Below are positions 9,695 to 19,060 of a stretch of DNA of 64,000 nt, piece after piece. The position numbers and the translations under genes were made by a program. Source of the DNA: Chengkuizengella axinellae (GTDB lineage Bacteria; Bacillota; Bacilli; Paenibacillales; KCTC-33759); the NCBI RefSeq assembly GCF_030730905.1, contig NZ_JAVAMP010000012.1:62001-126000 (forward strand), in the 5' to 3' direction. The notes beneath the pieces were generated by a model. It did not search any database. It was not told the DNA's origin and saw only the letters and a list, made by a program, of their open reading frames with translations. Numbering within the stretch: the first letter of the stretch is position 1; each line of letters starts with the position of its first letter.

Positions 9695-10279
9695 TTATCT
9701 AATAAATTGATCAGGAATATGTTCTATACAATAATCTATATTAAGTTTTGGTATGTCATCAACCATTTCAATATCTTCTTCTGATAATTTCTTTTTACAC
9801 TTTTTACATTTTCGTATTTTATTAGATTCAAATGAATCTGTGTTATTGCTTAATTTATTTATACTAATATTAATGCCTGGATTCTTTCCCCAGTCAGTAA
9901 ATTGGTGTAAATCTTTCCAACCCATCTCAAACGAATCAAATGCATTTCTCAATGCTTCAGTAGATGCTAAATCAACGGAATTTGAAACACTTTGTGTAAT
10001 AGGCGAAAGTCCAATACCATCTCGAAAATAACCACCTACATAAACACGTATTATGCACTTAACAAATTTCATTTCAGAGTTAATTTCAAGTTCAATCACT
10101 TCTTTACTCCACTGACTATTAGTTGCAGTTTCCATTCTATGTTCATACACCTGTATGGGGATATATCTCCTGTTATTATCGCTTCTTCTTTGTACAGTCC
10201 CCTTAGGAAACGAAGATTTTATTTCTTCCATAATTTCTGTATATTGCTTTTCTTCAGGAATAGTATCATTCTTTTTCAT
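9695..10279 (-). CDS. Rad52-like single-strand annealing protein (tentative)
   Basis: The 194-residue product has a central region with YIPIQVYEHRM, a beta-rich segment, GGYFRDGIGLSPI and A-S-T-E-A-L-R-N-A-F-D-S-F-E-M-G. This resembles the Rad52/22 family core (RxGxG followed by A..EAl..A...fG). Two N-terminal-to-central features plus a C-terminal Cys-x2-Cys...Cys-x2-His cluster (CKKC and YCIEH) suggest a small zinc-binding tail. Rad52-type proteins anneal single strands and often travel with phages and mobile elements, which fits the nearby recombinase. It lies 46 bp downstream of an HTH-protein gene on the same strand, probably in one operon. The family assignment is by eye only. Confidence 0.4.
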   Translation of the reverse strand: MKKNDTIPEEKQYTEIMEEIKSSFPKGTVQRRSDNNRRYIPIQVYEHRMETATNSQWSKEVIELEINSEMKFVKCIIRVYVGGYFRDGIGLSPITQSVSNSVDLASTEALRNAFDSFEMGWKDLHQFTDWGKNPGINISINKLSNNTDSFESNKIRKCKKCKKKLSEEDIEMVDDIPKLNIDYCIEHIPDQFIR

Positions 10280-10325
10280 TAAATATCAAACTCCTATTTT
10301 ACATTTTCTTTGATAAGACTTTTAC

Positions 10326-11318
10326 TTATTCCCCTTGTCTTCTCTTCACCGCCTCCTCTAAACTTTTTATTACAAACTCTTCTAAAGATAAATTTTCCTT
10401 TTTTGCATATTTCTTTACTTCTTCTTTTAACTGCATAGATCCATAAGCAAGAAAAGAAGTTAGTTTACTATGTAATACGATTCCATTGGGTCTATCAATA
10501 ATTACTCCATCAATCAAACTACTATTTAATAACTCAATTTCTTCCTGATGTAATGATTTATCTAAGTGTATTTGAACTGGTTTTACTTCAATCTTAATTT
10601 CAAACTCCGTAGAATCTAGTCTAATGTTATTTATTCCGGATTCTTTAATTAAAATATCTAGCACATTAAAAATATTAGATTGAATCTGCCTTGGTCTAGG
10701 AAATTCAAATGTAATATATCCCTTTTTATTGTTTTTAACATTTTTAATATTAATTTGTGGTTCAAATCCTTGAATTTTCAAATCTGAAATCTCTATTTTT
10801 TTTTCAGTGGTAGTTATTGCAAAGCCTTCTGAATCATTCAATTCAATTACCCGTGCTACTTCCCCAGTAGCTTTATTTATAATTGGCTGGAATAAATAAT
10901 ACCCTAGTTTTTTATTAAAGAATCTAGCTCTTTTTCTATGATTTTTAAAGATTTCTACAATAGAATCCAAATCCTCTTCTTTAATAAAGTAAGTATCTCT
11001 ATTTCTAAATTTAAGCATTTCTGCTGGAACTTCATTAGATCTTATTTTAGTGTTGAGTGTTGCTTCAGAAACAAAGATATCTTTTTGTTTAAGAAATTCA
11101 AGTACATCTGATGTAGTTAATCCTGGTTTTTGAACTTCTGTCTTAAGTTTTTCTACTTCTAATCTTTCAAATAAATAAGTACCATCTATTTTCCAAGTAT
11201 CATAATTCCAAGGGATTAATCTTTTATTTTGAACATATCCATGAATAGTTTGCATTTGCAATCCTAAATAATCTGCTACTTCTTTTGTTGTCATATCTTG
11301 ATGATTATCATTTTTCAT
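10326..11318 (-). CDS. Helix-turn-helix protein with excisionase-like N-terminus
   Basis: The 330-residue protein begins with a MerR/excisionase-type helix-turn-helix (MTTKEVADYLGLQMQTIHGY, about residues 9-30) followed by a wing. A second HTH-like segment (TTSDVLEFLKQK) starts near residue 68. The middle and C-terminus are alpha/beta with no recognised motif, ending in a basic helix. It is divergent from the tyrosine recombinase gene across a 413-bp AT-rich spacer, so it may regulate that element or act as a directionality factor. It probably shares an operon with the Rad52-like gene downstream. Confidence 0.5.
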   Translation of the reverse strand: MKNDNHQDMTTKEVADYLGLQMQTIHGYVQNKRLIPWNYDTWKIDGTYLFERLEVEKLKTEVQKPGLTTSDVLEFLKQKDIFVSEATLNTKIRSNEVPAEMLKFRNRDTYFIKEEDLDSIVEIFKNHRKRARFFNKKLGYYLFQPIINKATGEVARVIELNDSEGFAITTTEKKIEISDLKIQGFEPQINIKNVKNNKKGYITFEFPRPRQIQSNIFNVLDILIKESGINNIRLDSTEFEIKIEVKPVQIHLDKSLHQEEIELLNSSLIDGVIIDRPNGIVLHSKLTSFLAYGSMQLKEEVKKYAKKENLSLEEFVIKSLEEAVKRRQGE

Positions 11319-11731
11319 ACAAACCCATCCTTTATTTTAAAATCAATCATCTTTAATGATTGTTTTTTATTAATCAGTCTTTATAAATAAATTTTACATA
11401 ATCACCTGTTTTATATCGAATTATTATTAATTATAATATTAATATAATTAACTTTTATATTCAATAATATAAATACATATAGATCGTCTTTTATTATATG
11501 TATAAATCAATATAGTTTATAATGATTGATATATTTATTATTACTATAAATTTATATATTAATCATTTAAATAATTGTTATAATTAAAAATCATACTAAT
11601 GCGTAATAATGGACTGTTTTTATGCATTATAGTAATTAAAATATAAACTTACTTATATATATTTTGATATCAATTGTGTTATAGTTAATATATGGATAAA
11701 AATTATTTATTAATAAGTTAGGTGATATTGA
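11319..11731. promoter_or_regulatory. Very AT-rich divergent control region
   Basis: This 413-bp spacer is almost only A and T, with many imperfect repeats of TATAAT-like and AATCAT blocks. It separates the HTH gene from the recombinase gene and must hold both promoters. No single operator could be resolved. Confidence 0.4.
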
Positions 11732-12901
11732 ATGAGTAATGATAATCAAAACACTTCTCCCCTTTTTATAGATCGAAATAATAAACAATTAACCCCAGTA
11801 CAAAAAATGAACCAGTTGAAAGAAGTTTTAACTGATTCATCTTTTGTTTCTGATCTGCAGGTACAAATAGATAATAATGAGAAACATCAAAGAAATGCTT
11901 TCGAGGGATTTACGGACGAGATGATGATGTATGCTTTTATTCATAAACCTTCACATATAAAAGATGAATATAACAAAAAAGGAAATACCAAAAAGGAATA
12001 CATACGAGATTTACATCAATTCTTTTCCCTACTATATAATAGTAGAGATTTTTTCAAAGAGGATGTTTTGAACTATACGGAAGGATCTTTACTACGAAAT
12101 CTAGAGAAAAGGCATATACGTAGATACCAGGAGTGGCTAAAAAATGAAGCGCAGCTGAAGAACGGAAAAATAGGTTATGGAATGGCAACTATGGCCAGAA
12201 AAGTAGTGATCATTAAAAGTTTCTTAAAATGGTTGTTTCAAGTGGAGTATATTCAACGTCCAATATATGCAGCCTTTTTAAATAATGAGATTCGAATAAA
12301 AGATAGACCTGTACGTGATCTGACTTATGAGCAAGTGAAAGCTTTGATTGATTTTTATGAATATCACCCTTTTAATCATGCGATTCTTACTCTACTTGCT
12401 ACAACCGGGCTTAGAATCGATGAAATAGCCAAGAGTACCTGGAGCGATTTATACTATGATCCACGGCAAAACAACTGCTATCTCAAAGTAATTGCTAAGG
12501 GTGGAAAAGAAAGACATGCACTAATTAAAGAAACAGTCTTTGAAAGGCTTCAAAAACTTAGAATTAGAAAAAGGTTATCTTCAGAGTTAGATCCCAATGA
12601 TCAGTCTCCTATTTTTACAACAAACCGTGGTAATTCTTATAACGCTTCTGATTTCTCCAGATACGTTAAGAATATGATTAAACAAACGAAGTTTGAGTTT
12701 CTAAAATACAAGCCTAAAGATGTTACCCCACACTGGTTCCGACACTATTTTGCTCAAGAAGCACATGCTAGTGGAGCTCCATTACTTTATATACAAAATA
12801 CATTGGACCACAAAAAATCTGAGACGACGGAGATTTATTTAAAGGGAATTATGAAGAAAGAGAACGATGCAGCACAGTATGTTGATGAATCTAAATATTA
12901 A
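11732..12901 (+). CDS. Tyrosine recombinase (XerC/phage integrase family)
   Basis: The 389-residue enzyme has an N-terminal SAM-like core-binding domain (about 75-190) and a C-terminal catalytic domain. Visible catalytic residues are the Arg in TTGLRIDE, a Lys in the beta-hairpin (AKGGKER), the HxxR box in PHWFRH, the His in LDHKKS and the nucleophile Tyr in TTEIY. All are present, so it should be active. AGGTGAT lies 5 nt before the ATG. Such enzymes cut and rejoin DNA at short core sites. A truncated relative of its last ~75 residues lies at 28321-28551, showing that the family has moved or duplicated here. Confidence 0.85.
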   Translation: MSNDNQNTSPLFIDRNNKQLTPVQKMNQLKEVLTDSSFVSDLQVQIDNNEKHQRNAFEGFTDEMMMYAFIHKPSHIKDEYNKKGNTKKEYIRDLHQFFSLLYNSRDFFKEDVLNYTEGSLLRNLEKRHIRRYQEWLKNEAQLKNGKIGYGMATMARKVVIIKSFLKWLFQVEYIQRPIYAAFLNNEIRIKDRPVRDLTYEQVKALIDFYEYHPFNHAILTLLATTGLRIDEIAKSTWSDLYYDPRQNNCYLKVIAKGGKERHALIKETVFERLQKLRIRKRLSSELDPNDQSPIFTTNRGNSYNASDFSRYVKNMIKQTKFEFLKYKPKDVTPHWFRHYFAQEAHASGAPLLYIQNTLDHKKSETTEIYLKGIMKKENDAAQYVDESKY

Positions 12902-13365
12902 TTTATGAATAAGATAATCTAACATAAACTAAATTTTCTTAACTCTCTATTAATATCCCCCACATATTGTTCAGTGTGAACATGAAACAACGTATTCGTT
13001 TTGGTTTTGATCTTTCGCGGCATCGGATTCTAAACACGTGAGCAGATGTCCTATAGGACACGGTTTATATTCAATGCCTTCTCATAATCAAGACACTGCT
13101 ACGTTGAATACGTTATTTACAGGGTTAAGTTAAATGTCTGCTAATTATGTCTCAGGTAGGTTTTCCCTACCTTCTTTACTATAAGGAGTAATATATTTCG
13201 GTAGTTTTTAACTTCGTTTTCCTAAATGCTGTTCCCATTAAAACATTTATAGCGAGAAATTTATTAAATCTACCTATATAATCCTCTTTTAAAAGATTTT
13301 AAATGATCTATAGCCCATTGAAAAAAATTTAATCGCTTAGAAACGCTCCTATGATGGGAATTTTC
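12902..13365. other. Gene-free stretch after the recombinase
   Basis: No ORF is supported. Short hairpins occur, including GTCCTATAGGAC and a stem at about 13155-13172 (GGTAGG with CCTACC). A stretch next to a tyrosine recombinase is a natural place for a core site, but I cannot identify one. Confidence 0.35.
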
Positions 13366-13608
13366 CTATACTTCAAAAATCGAAAACTCTTCAAGTCTAT
13401 CTTCATATTCTAGAAAAGCAAATACCTCTATAGGATATACAGTTGCTAGCTTTCTTATATTATCAGGTGTAGCATGCCCTAAAGCTAAAAATAAATGTTT
13501 TCGGAAACCTCCACACAAACATTCTGAATCTTCATCTAATTTCCACATCATGAAAAAATTATGTTCCATAATACCTTTTTTTTGTTCTTCTTCAGTTAAA
13601 TATATCAA
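13366..13608 (-). CDS. Small hypothetical protein, 80 residues
   Basis: I do not recognise this protein. It is acidic and helical with a Cys-x-Cys pair (ECLCGG) near residue 30. The start is probably TTG, with GGGAGG 9 nt upstream on the minus strand. It stands alone between two gene-free stretches. Confidence 0.4.
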   Translation of the reverse strand: MIYLTEEEQKKGIMEHNFFMMWKLDEDSECLCGGFRKHLFLALGHATPDNIRKLATVYPIEVFAFLEYEDRLEEFSIFEV

Positions 13609-13861
13609 GACATATATCCTCCCATCTAATTCATAGGATAGTATCTATGGGAAGTAAAATTTGATCATAAGTGTACTAATCCTAGGTTTTAATTCCAGTT
13701 ATAAATTATTTCTATTATCAAGATTCGAGTAACTATAAAACAACATAATCATTCTTCTTTTCTTCATTCTAACAGAATTGCACTTAAATAGAAGGATAAA
13801 CGAGAGGTAAATGAAATTTTGAACTATCTATAAAGATTCAGTATGTTAGCAATACAGGGGT

Positions 13862-13911
13862 CCTACCAACAAACCGCGCTAAACATACGCTAAGCAAATT
13901 TTAGCATGCTA
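13862..13911. repeat. Dispersed ~50-bp repeat, copy 2
   Basis: It is a same-orientation relative of bases 1-50. Here GCTAAA and TTTAGC at the ends of the conserved core can pair, giving a weak hairpin. The surrounding 13609-14023 interval otherwise holds only the terminator at 13937. Confidence 0.5.
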
Positions 13912-13936
13912 CCTTTTCTATTCAATAAAAAAAGAA

Positions 13937-13967
13937 AACCACAAGTGAGATTAGTTCACTTGTGGTT
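13937..13967 (-). terminator. Strong terminator after the RHS immunity candidate
   Basis: AACCACAAGTGA pairs perfectly with its complement across an ~7-base loop. The minus strand then runs into TTTTCTTTTTTT. It ends the operon made of the RCC1, RHS and small membrane-protein genes. Confidence 0.85.
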
Positions 13968-14023
13968 AAAGTTATATTAATATAATATTTAACAAAGAAT
14001 GAAAATTTTAATATTTCTATAGA

Positions 14024-14302
14024 TCATTCGTCCTTCAAAAAATGAATTAGATAACAAGTAACATTGTAAATAATACCAAGAATTGAAATTATAAGTGGTA
14101 TATATAAATCTAAATGAAAAGTTTCTCTAGCAGTGTAAACAGTTACTTTAAAATATGAAAGACTTAAATCGTTAATTGTGTTATTAGTATCAATGCTAAG
14201 CAGTATACTCTTGAAGTCACTGAACAAACTTGTGCAAGCAGTTAATATTACACTCATAAAAAATAAATTGATAATAATTAGATCTTTTTTGTTTTTCCCC
14301 AT
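14024..14302 (-). CDS. Small membrane protein, candidate immunity partner of the RHS toxin
   Basis: The 92-residue protein has two hydrophobic segments (about 10-25 and 67-88). The first ends in a TAC sequence that could be a weak lipobox. It starts 28 nt downstream of the RHS gene stop, on the same strand, and is followed at once by a strong terminator. Toxin-tip genes of RHS type are usually followed by an immunity gene, so a membrane-located immunity role is inferred from position alone. No family is recognised. Confidence 0.5.
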   Translation of the reverse strand: MGKNKKDLIIINLFFMSVILTACTSLFSDFKSILLSIDTNNTINDLSLSYFKVTVYTARETFHLDLYIPLIISILGIIYNVTCYLIHFLKDE

Positions 14303-14330
14303 ATTTTATTTGTGCACCTTCATTCTAAAT

Positions 14331-17300
14331 TTATTTTTCTCTTGGATCTTCCACATGAATAAAATTAGTATTTACACCGGGGGCATTATACCATGTTTCA
14401 ATGATTTTTACTGGTCCATCCTCCATTTCATGAATTTCTTCCTTTAATTTATCCACGTAAAAATCTGTTCCATAGTCTTGTGCAATCATGGTAAATGAAG
14501 CTAATCCTGTTGCACTTTTTATACCAATATCTTTTAGCCAAGTATACTTTTCTATAACATACCCTGCTCCAAATAATGAAAGATCTTGTAAGAGACTATT
14601 CATAGTGCTTTTTGATAAATTATCTACTAATACTCTCGCATCGTATTTGTCTTTGAAATAGGTATTTCTAATGGTCATACGATCATTACCTTGATGATAG
14701 TATTCCTGGGTTGTATAAATAGGATGTATATCCCAAAAATTTCCTTCTTCTGGTAAGAACGGTCCGTATATACCTATATACCCTACAATAACTCCATTCT
14801 CAATAATTTCTGCTCCTGTATGAAGTGAGTCATCACCCATAGGGATTGAATCCTCTGAATTACATTCTCCTCCATGTGCCCAATTACCGTCAACAGATAC
14901 ACAATATTTTCCTGTAGGGTCTATATAAATTAATGGATTATTCAATACATACGTATACAAATTCAAACTAAGCGGGTTATTAATCTCCCCTTCATAGATA
15001 TCCTCGGTAATAAACCTTCCATCACTGGGATCATACCAGCGTGCACGTAAATATTGTAGATCTGTTACATTATCCCAAAATTCTCCTGAATACTGAAATG
15101 GATTATGAATCATTTCAATAGATTTCACAGGATTTCCCCAAACATCATATTCATATTGGTTTAACCTTGTATCTCCTGTACTATCCCGTAACTCTACCAC
15201 ATCTCCATGTCCATTTTTAAGATAATAATACTGATTGGCATAAGCATCTTCAGTAGAAACTAAACTACGACCACGAATATATCTTGCCTTTAACTTCACT
15301 TCACTATCAGTAACAGTAGCTTCCGCGATGACTACTTTGCCATCATAATAGTATCGAGTTGTTTCCCCATTTTCAATACGTTCGTATAGCAAGTTATCCC
15401 CATTATATTTATATTGTACAGTACTTCCATCCACTATGACTTGAATTAATCGATCTCTATCATCGTAAGTGTAATCTACATCTCTTTCATTACTTATAAA
15501 AGTATTGGAGAATTCTTCTCTATTACCTCTTGCATCATAAGTATAGCTCTCATCAAACTCATCGGAAGTAGTCATACGATTTAATTCATCATAATCATAT
15601 TGATTTGATACGTCATTCTCTAGTTTAGATGTAATATTTCCGTTATTATCGTAACCGTATTGGTATTGATTAACAATAGTACCATCTTGTTTTTGATGGG
15701 TTAGTGTATCTAAATTCAAACCTTCGTAAGTATATATACTCTCAACACCATTGCCCTGCTCTATCTTTTGTAATAATCCATTCGTATAGTATGAATAAGT
15801 TGCCTCCGCATCTTGCATCGTTTTCCCTACAGAACTTAATTGATTATTCTCATCATAATCATAATATAAATTAAGTCTGAATGGATCTGTCATTTGAATT
15901 CTATTCCCTGATTCATTATAGTAATATTGAATATTTTTCCCGTCTGGGTATGTCATTTGATTCAATTGTCCGTTACCCTCATCATAATCATATAAAGTCG
16001 TTCCTGTTGCATCTGTCATGGATAAACGTTTACCAGATGAATTATAAGTAAAACCAATCGTTTCATCTCCGCTAATTTTTTTCATTAAAAAATTTCGATC
16101 ACTATATTCAAATGTGAAAATGTCTCCATTTCGATCCATTCTCTCTGTTACATTTCCATTAGCATCATAGTAGAATTTGTCTTCTTTTTGTTCAGGGTCA
16201 ATACGTTTAATTAATCTTCCCAATTCATCATATTGTTTTTGTAATTGATTAGTATCTGCATAAACAATTGTAGTCAAGTTACCCACCATATCATAATCGT
16301 ATTGTGTTGTTTCTAACTTCGCATTGATAACACCAGTCAAACGATTTAAAGAATCATATTCATAAGTAGTTTTATATCCCTTTGCATCGAAAGACTCAAT
16401 GATATTTCCCAATTGATCATGTTCATAGGTTGCTAATACTTTTACTCCATTGGTTATCTCTTCTTCTTTTATTATTCTACCTAACATATCAAATGTAGTT
16501 CTAAAACTATTTTGTTCAGGATCTGTACTCGTCACGGTATGTTGAATAACTTCGTAATGAGTGGTAGAACGATATCCATCTGCATATATCGTTTCAATAT
16601 TTCGATTCCATTCACCATAAATAAATTCCGTTCGATTTCCTAAAGCATCTTCGATCCAAATTTGATTCCCAAATTCATCATAACCATACTTTTCTTTAGA
16701 TTTGTAAACACCATGCTCAATACGTCCAAGTTCTGTGACTAAACCAATTGGGTTGAATTTTGTAACCCATTGAATTCCTTCTTCATCTGTTTTTACAATG
16801 ATGTTATCTAAATCATCAAAGTTCATTTGAACATCACTTCCATCAGGATGGATTGCCCTTACCACCCTACCAAGCTCATCATATTCATATGAGCTTACAT
16901 TTCCATTCCCATCTGTATATTGTGTAGTTTGTCCAGTTGTTACATCATAAAATGCTTCAGTTGAAAGGGTAGAGACGGTACCATCAACATCTGACACATC
17001 CATCCATTTCATTCTTGGGTATGCAAATTGATACTCTTCACTGTATAGCATTTGAGAAACAATATCTTTATCATCATTTTTAATTCTTGTTTGAGTCACA
17101 TTTCCATATTCATCATAATTTTCATAGTTGACTTGTTGAAGTAATTTACCTTTCTCATCATTTTCATAGACTTGCATCTGAGTGATGCTACTTTGTGTAT
17201 TTCTCTCTAACACAGTATAGAGCGTTGTTGAATCATTTATAGGTTGATGGATGTTTTTTAATAACTTCGATGTTTCATCATAAGTATATGTTGTTGTTAT

Positions 17301-19049
17301 ACCCAGTGGATTGGTTGAACTAATTACATTTCCGTAATCATCATATTGAGTTGATGTGGTAATCATTTCTGAAGTTGCATTGTCTACTATATTCATCGTT
17401 TGACTACTAGTTTCAATGGGTAAAAATGATAATCGACGCTTTTCATCATAGGTATATGTAGTTATTTCTTTTAAATCCCCTGCTTCTGTGACGACTTCTG
17501 TGTTGTAGTAATCAGCTCGATTTACTAGTTTGTAAACTTTCTTATAATAAAAAATCGTTGATTTAGGTCCCGTGCTCAACGTGGTAGAAAATGTAATATC
17601 CTGATTATAGGAACTACTAAGATCTCCATCATAGGTGAAACTTTGCATATTTTTACTTTCTTGTGATCCATCCTCATAAAATATGATTTCTTCTCTTGAA
17701 TTTACTTTATAAGCTTCATTTACAGAACGATGCGAAAGATACCTCTTCACACGACTCCCATACGTATAGATGCTTTTGGATCCTGTTGGATGTGTCACTC
17801 CTGAAAGTAGGGCATAAGGGTTGCTTTTTGAAGGTGTTGTACTTGTTAAGCTGTACTCAGCAGCTTTTAAATCATAATCATACGTCGTTACTCTTCCCAT
17901 TGGATCGATCACTTGACTTAAAAGTGTGACACTACCTTCTTGTACTTTTTTATAAGTCACTGTTTTTTCACCATATTGAATAACCACTTGTGATGATGTA
18001 CTCGTTATCGTAATAGTGTTACCAATTGCATCTGTCACTGTACTTAATAATGAATCAGTATACGTAAAATCAATAGTGTTTGAATATGCATCTTGTATTT
18101 GAATTAATCGTCCTTTACTATCAAAAAATTGTTTTATACCAGAGATGGATTTCAGTACATATTGAGAAGTAACTCTGTTTACAGTAACAGAACTATCTGA
18201 TTCAAATGTAAGATCGTCAAATAAATAACCTGTTATCTCATACTCAGATGAACCAGTAATTTTATAACTTCCTCCACCTGCTAAATTTAAATACATTTTT
18301 TCATCAATAATTTCAATATAGGGTATATCCCAACTCCACCCTTTCCCGATTGGAAAATGTTCATCCTCATAGGTACTTTCACCTGTGGAAGAAGATAATT
18401 TATAATATTGGGAAGAAGCACTGTTGTAGGTTCTAGAAAGAGCAAATGATAATCCATTTCTACCTGGTAAAACAAAGTCTGTTTCTTGAATAGATAAACC
18501 ACCAGATAAGGTAGAGACAGTTTCATTCTTTAATGTGATAGAATAAGGAGCTTCATTTGTTTGTAAATTTACATTATTTAGGGTTTCTTCATCAGGAACA
18601 TCTCCAGCTAAGATTGACACTTCAATATTCTTGTCTTTTTTATCATCCTTATCTTCTTTATCCTTTTTATTTTCATCAACTTCTTGAAGTTCATTACGAA
18701 TTATACTTTGAGCACTTTTAGATGGATTAATAAACTTTGGCTTGACCTTCTTTATGCTATAAGCGTAAGTTTTATTATTTTTTTCTTGATATTTCAACGC
18801 TTCTTCTATATCTTTTAGAGTGTAACCTTTATTTAACTCACTTTGAATAAATTCTTGGGTTACGCCAAATCGTTTTTCGAGATTCTTCTTATCTTCTTTC
18901 GCTGATTTTAAAGGCTTCTTCTCTTCAATCGTTTTGGCTTTATCATTCTCTGCATAAACGGAGGGATATACTCCTTGTAGATTAAAACCGGTTACTAATA
19001 AGGTAAAGATTAGTGTTATAATAATGGGTTTTAAAACCTTCTTTTTCAT
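14331..19049 (-). CDS. RHS/YD-repeat secreted toxin
   Basis: The 1572-residue protein has a signal peptide (residues 1-33), a Lys/Glu-rich N-terminal region, a DUF6531/RHS N-terminal segment and YD repeats spanning about 270-1320 (many Y-D-x-x-G-N/R units). The conserved RHS core is present near residues 1330-1379, with RARWYDPSDGRFITEDI and LNLYTYVLNNPLIYIDPTGK. The ~193 residues after DPTGK form the variable tip, which contains WAHGG, an FGAG hydrophobic helix and HVEDPREK at the end. I do not recognise this tip. RHS shells encapsulate and deliver a C-terminal toxin. GGGGGA lies 6 nt before the ATG. The gene follows the RCC1 gene by 11 nt, so the two share an operon. Confidence 0.85.
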   Translation of the reverse strand: MKKKVLKPIIITLIFTLLVTGFNLQGVYPSVYAENDKAKTIEEKKPLKSAKEDKKNLEKRFGVTQEFIQSELNKGYTLKDIEEALKYQEKNNKTYAYSIKKVKPKFINPSKSAQSIIRNELQEVDENKKDKEDKDDKKDKNIEVSILAGDVPDEETLNNVNLQTNEAPYSITLKNETVSTLSGGLSIQETDFVLPGRNGLSFALSRTYNSASSQYYKLSSSTGESTYEDEHFPIGKGWSWDIPYIEIIDEKMYLNLAGGGSYKITGSSEYEITGYLFDDLTFESDSSVTVNRVTSQYVLKSISGIKQFFDSKGRLIQIQDAYSNTIDFTYTDSLLSTVTDAIGNTITITSTSSQVVIQYGEKTVTYKKVQEGSVTLLSQVIDPMGRVTTYDYDLKAAEYSLTSTTPSKSNPYALLSGVTHPTGSKSIYTYGSRVKRYLSHRSVNEAYKVNSREEIIFYEDGSQESKNMQSFTYDGDLSSSYNQDITFSTTLSTGPKSTIFYYKKVYKLVNRADYYNTEVVTEAGDLKEITTYTYDEKRRLSFLPIETSSQTMNIVDNATSEMITTSTQYDDYGNVISSTNPLGITTTYTYDETSKLLKNIHQPINDSTTLYTVLERNTQSSITQMQVYENDEKGKLLQQVNYENYDEYGNVTQTRIKNDDKDIVSQMLYSEEYQFAYPRMKWMDVSDVDGTVSTLSTEAFYDVTTGQTTQYTDGNGNVSSYEYDELGRVVRAIHPDGSDVQMNFDDLDNIIVKTDEEGIQWVTKFNPIGLVTELGRIEHGVYKSKEKYGYDEFGNQIWIEDALGNRTEFIYGEWNRNIETIYADGYRSTTHYEVIQHTVTSTDPEQNSFRTTFDMLGRIIKEEEITNGVKVLATYEHDQLGNIIESFDAKGYKTTYEYDSLNRLTGVINAKLETTQYDYDMVGNLTTIVYADTNQLQKQYDELGRLIKRIDPEQKEDKFYYDANGNVTERMDRNGDIFTFEYSDRNFLMKKISGDETIGFTYNSSGKRLSMTDATGTTLYDYDEGNGQLNQMTYPDGKNIQYYYNESGNRIQMTDPFRLNLYYDYDENNQLSSVGKTMQDAEATYSYYTNGLLQKIEQGNGVESIYTYEGLNLDTLTHQKQDGTIVNQYQYGYDNNGNITSKLENDVSNQYDYDELNRMTTSDEFDESYTYDARGNREEFSNTFISNERDVDYTYDDRDRLIQVIVDGSTVQYKYNGDNLLYERIENGETTRYYYDGKVVIAEATVTDSEVKLKARYIRGRSLVSTEDAYANQYYYLKNGHGDVVELRDSTGDTRLNQYEYDVWGNPVKSIEMIHNPFQYSGEFWDNVTDLQYLRARWYDPSDGRFITEDIYEGEINNPLSLNLYTYVLNNPLIYIDPTGKYCVSVDGNWAHGGECNSEDSIPMGDDSLHTGAEIIENGVIVGYIGIYGPFLPEEGNFWDIHPIYTTQEYYHQGNDRMTIRNTYFKDKYDARVLVDNLSKSTMNSLLQDLSLFGAGYVIEKYTWLKDIGIKSATGLASFTMIAQDYGTDFYVDKLKEEIHEMEDGPVKIIETWYNAPGVNTNFIHVEDPREK

Positions 19050-19060
19050 TTAATTCCCCC

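Noticed and set aside
11319-11731. Replication origin in the AT-rich region
   Set aside because: No iterons, DnaA boxes or replication gene could be recognised; AT-richness alone is not enough.
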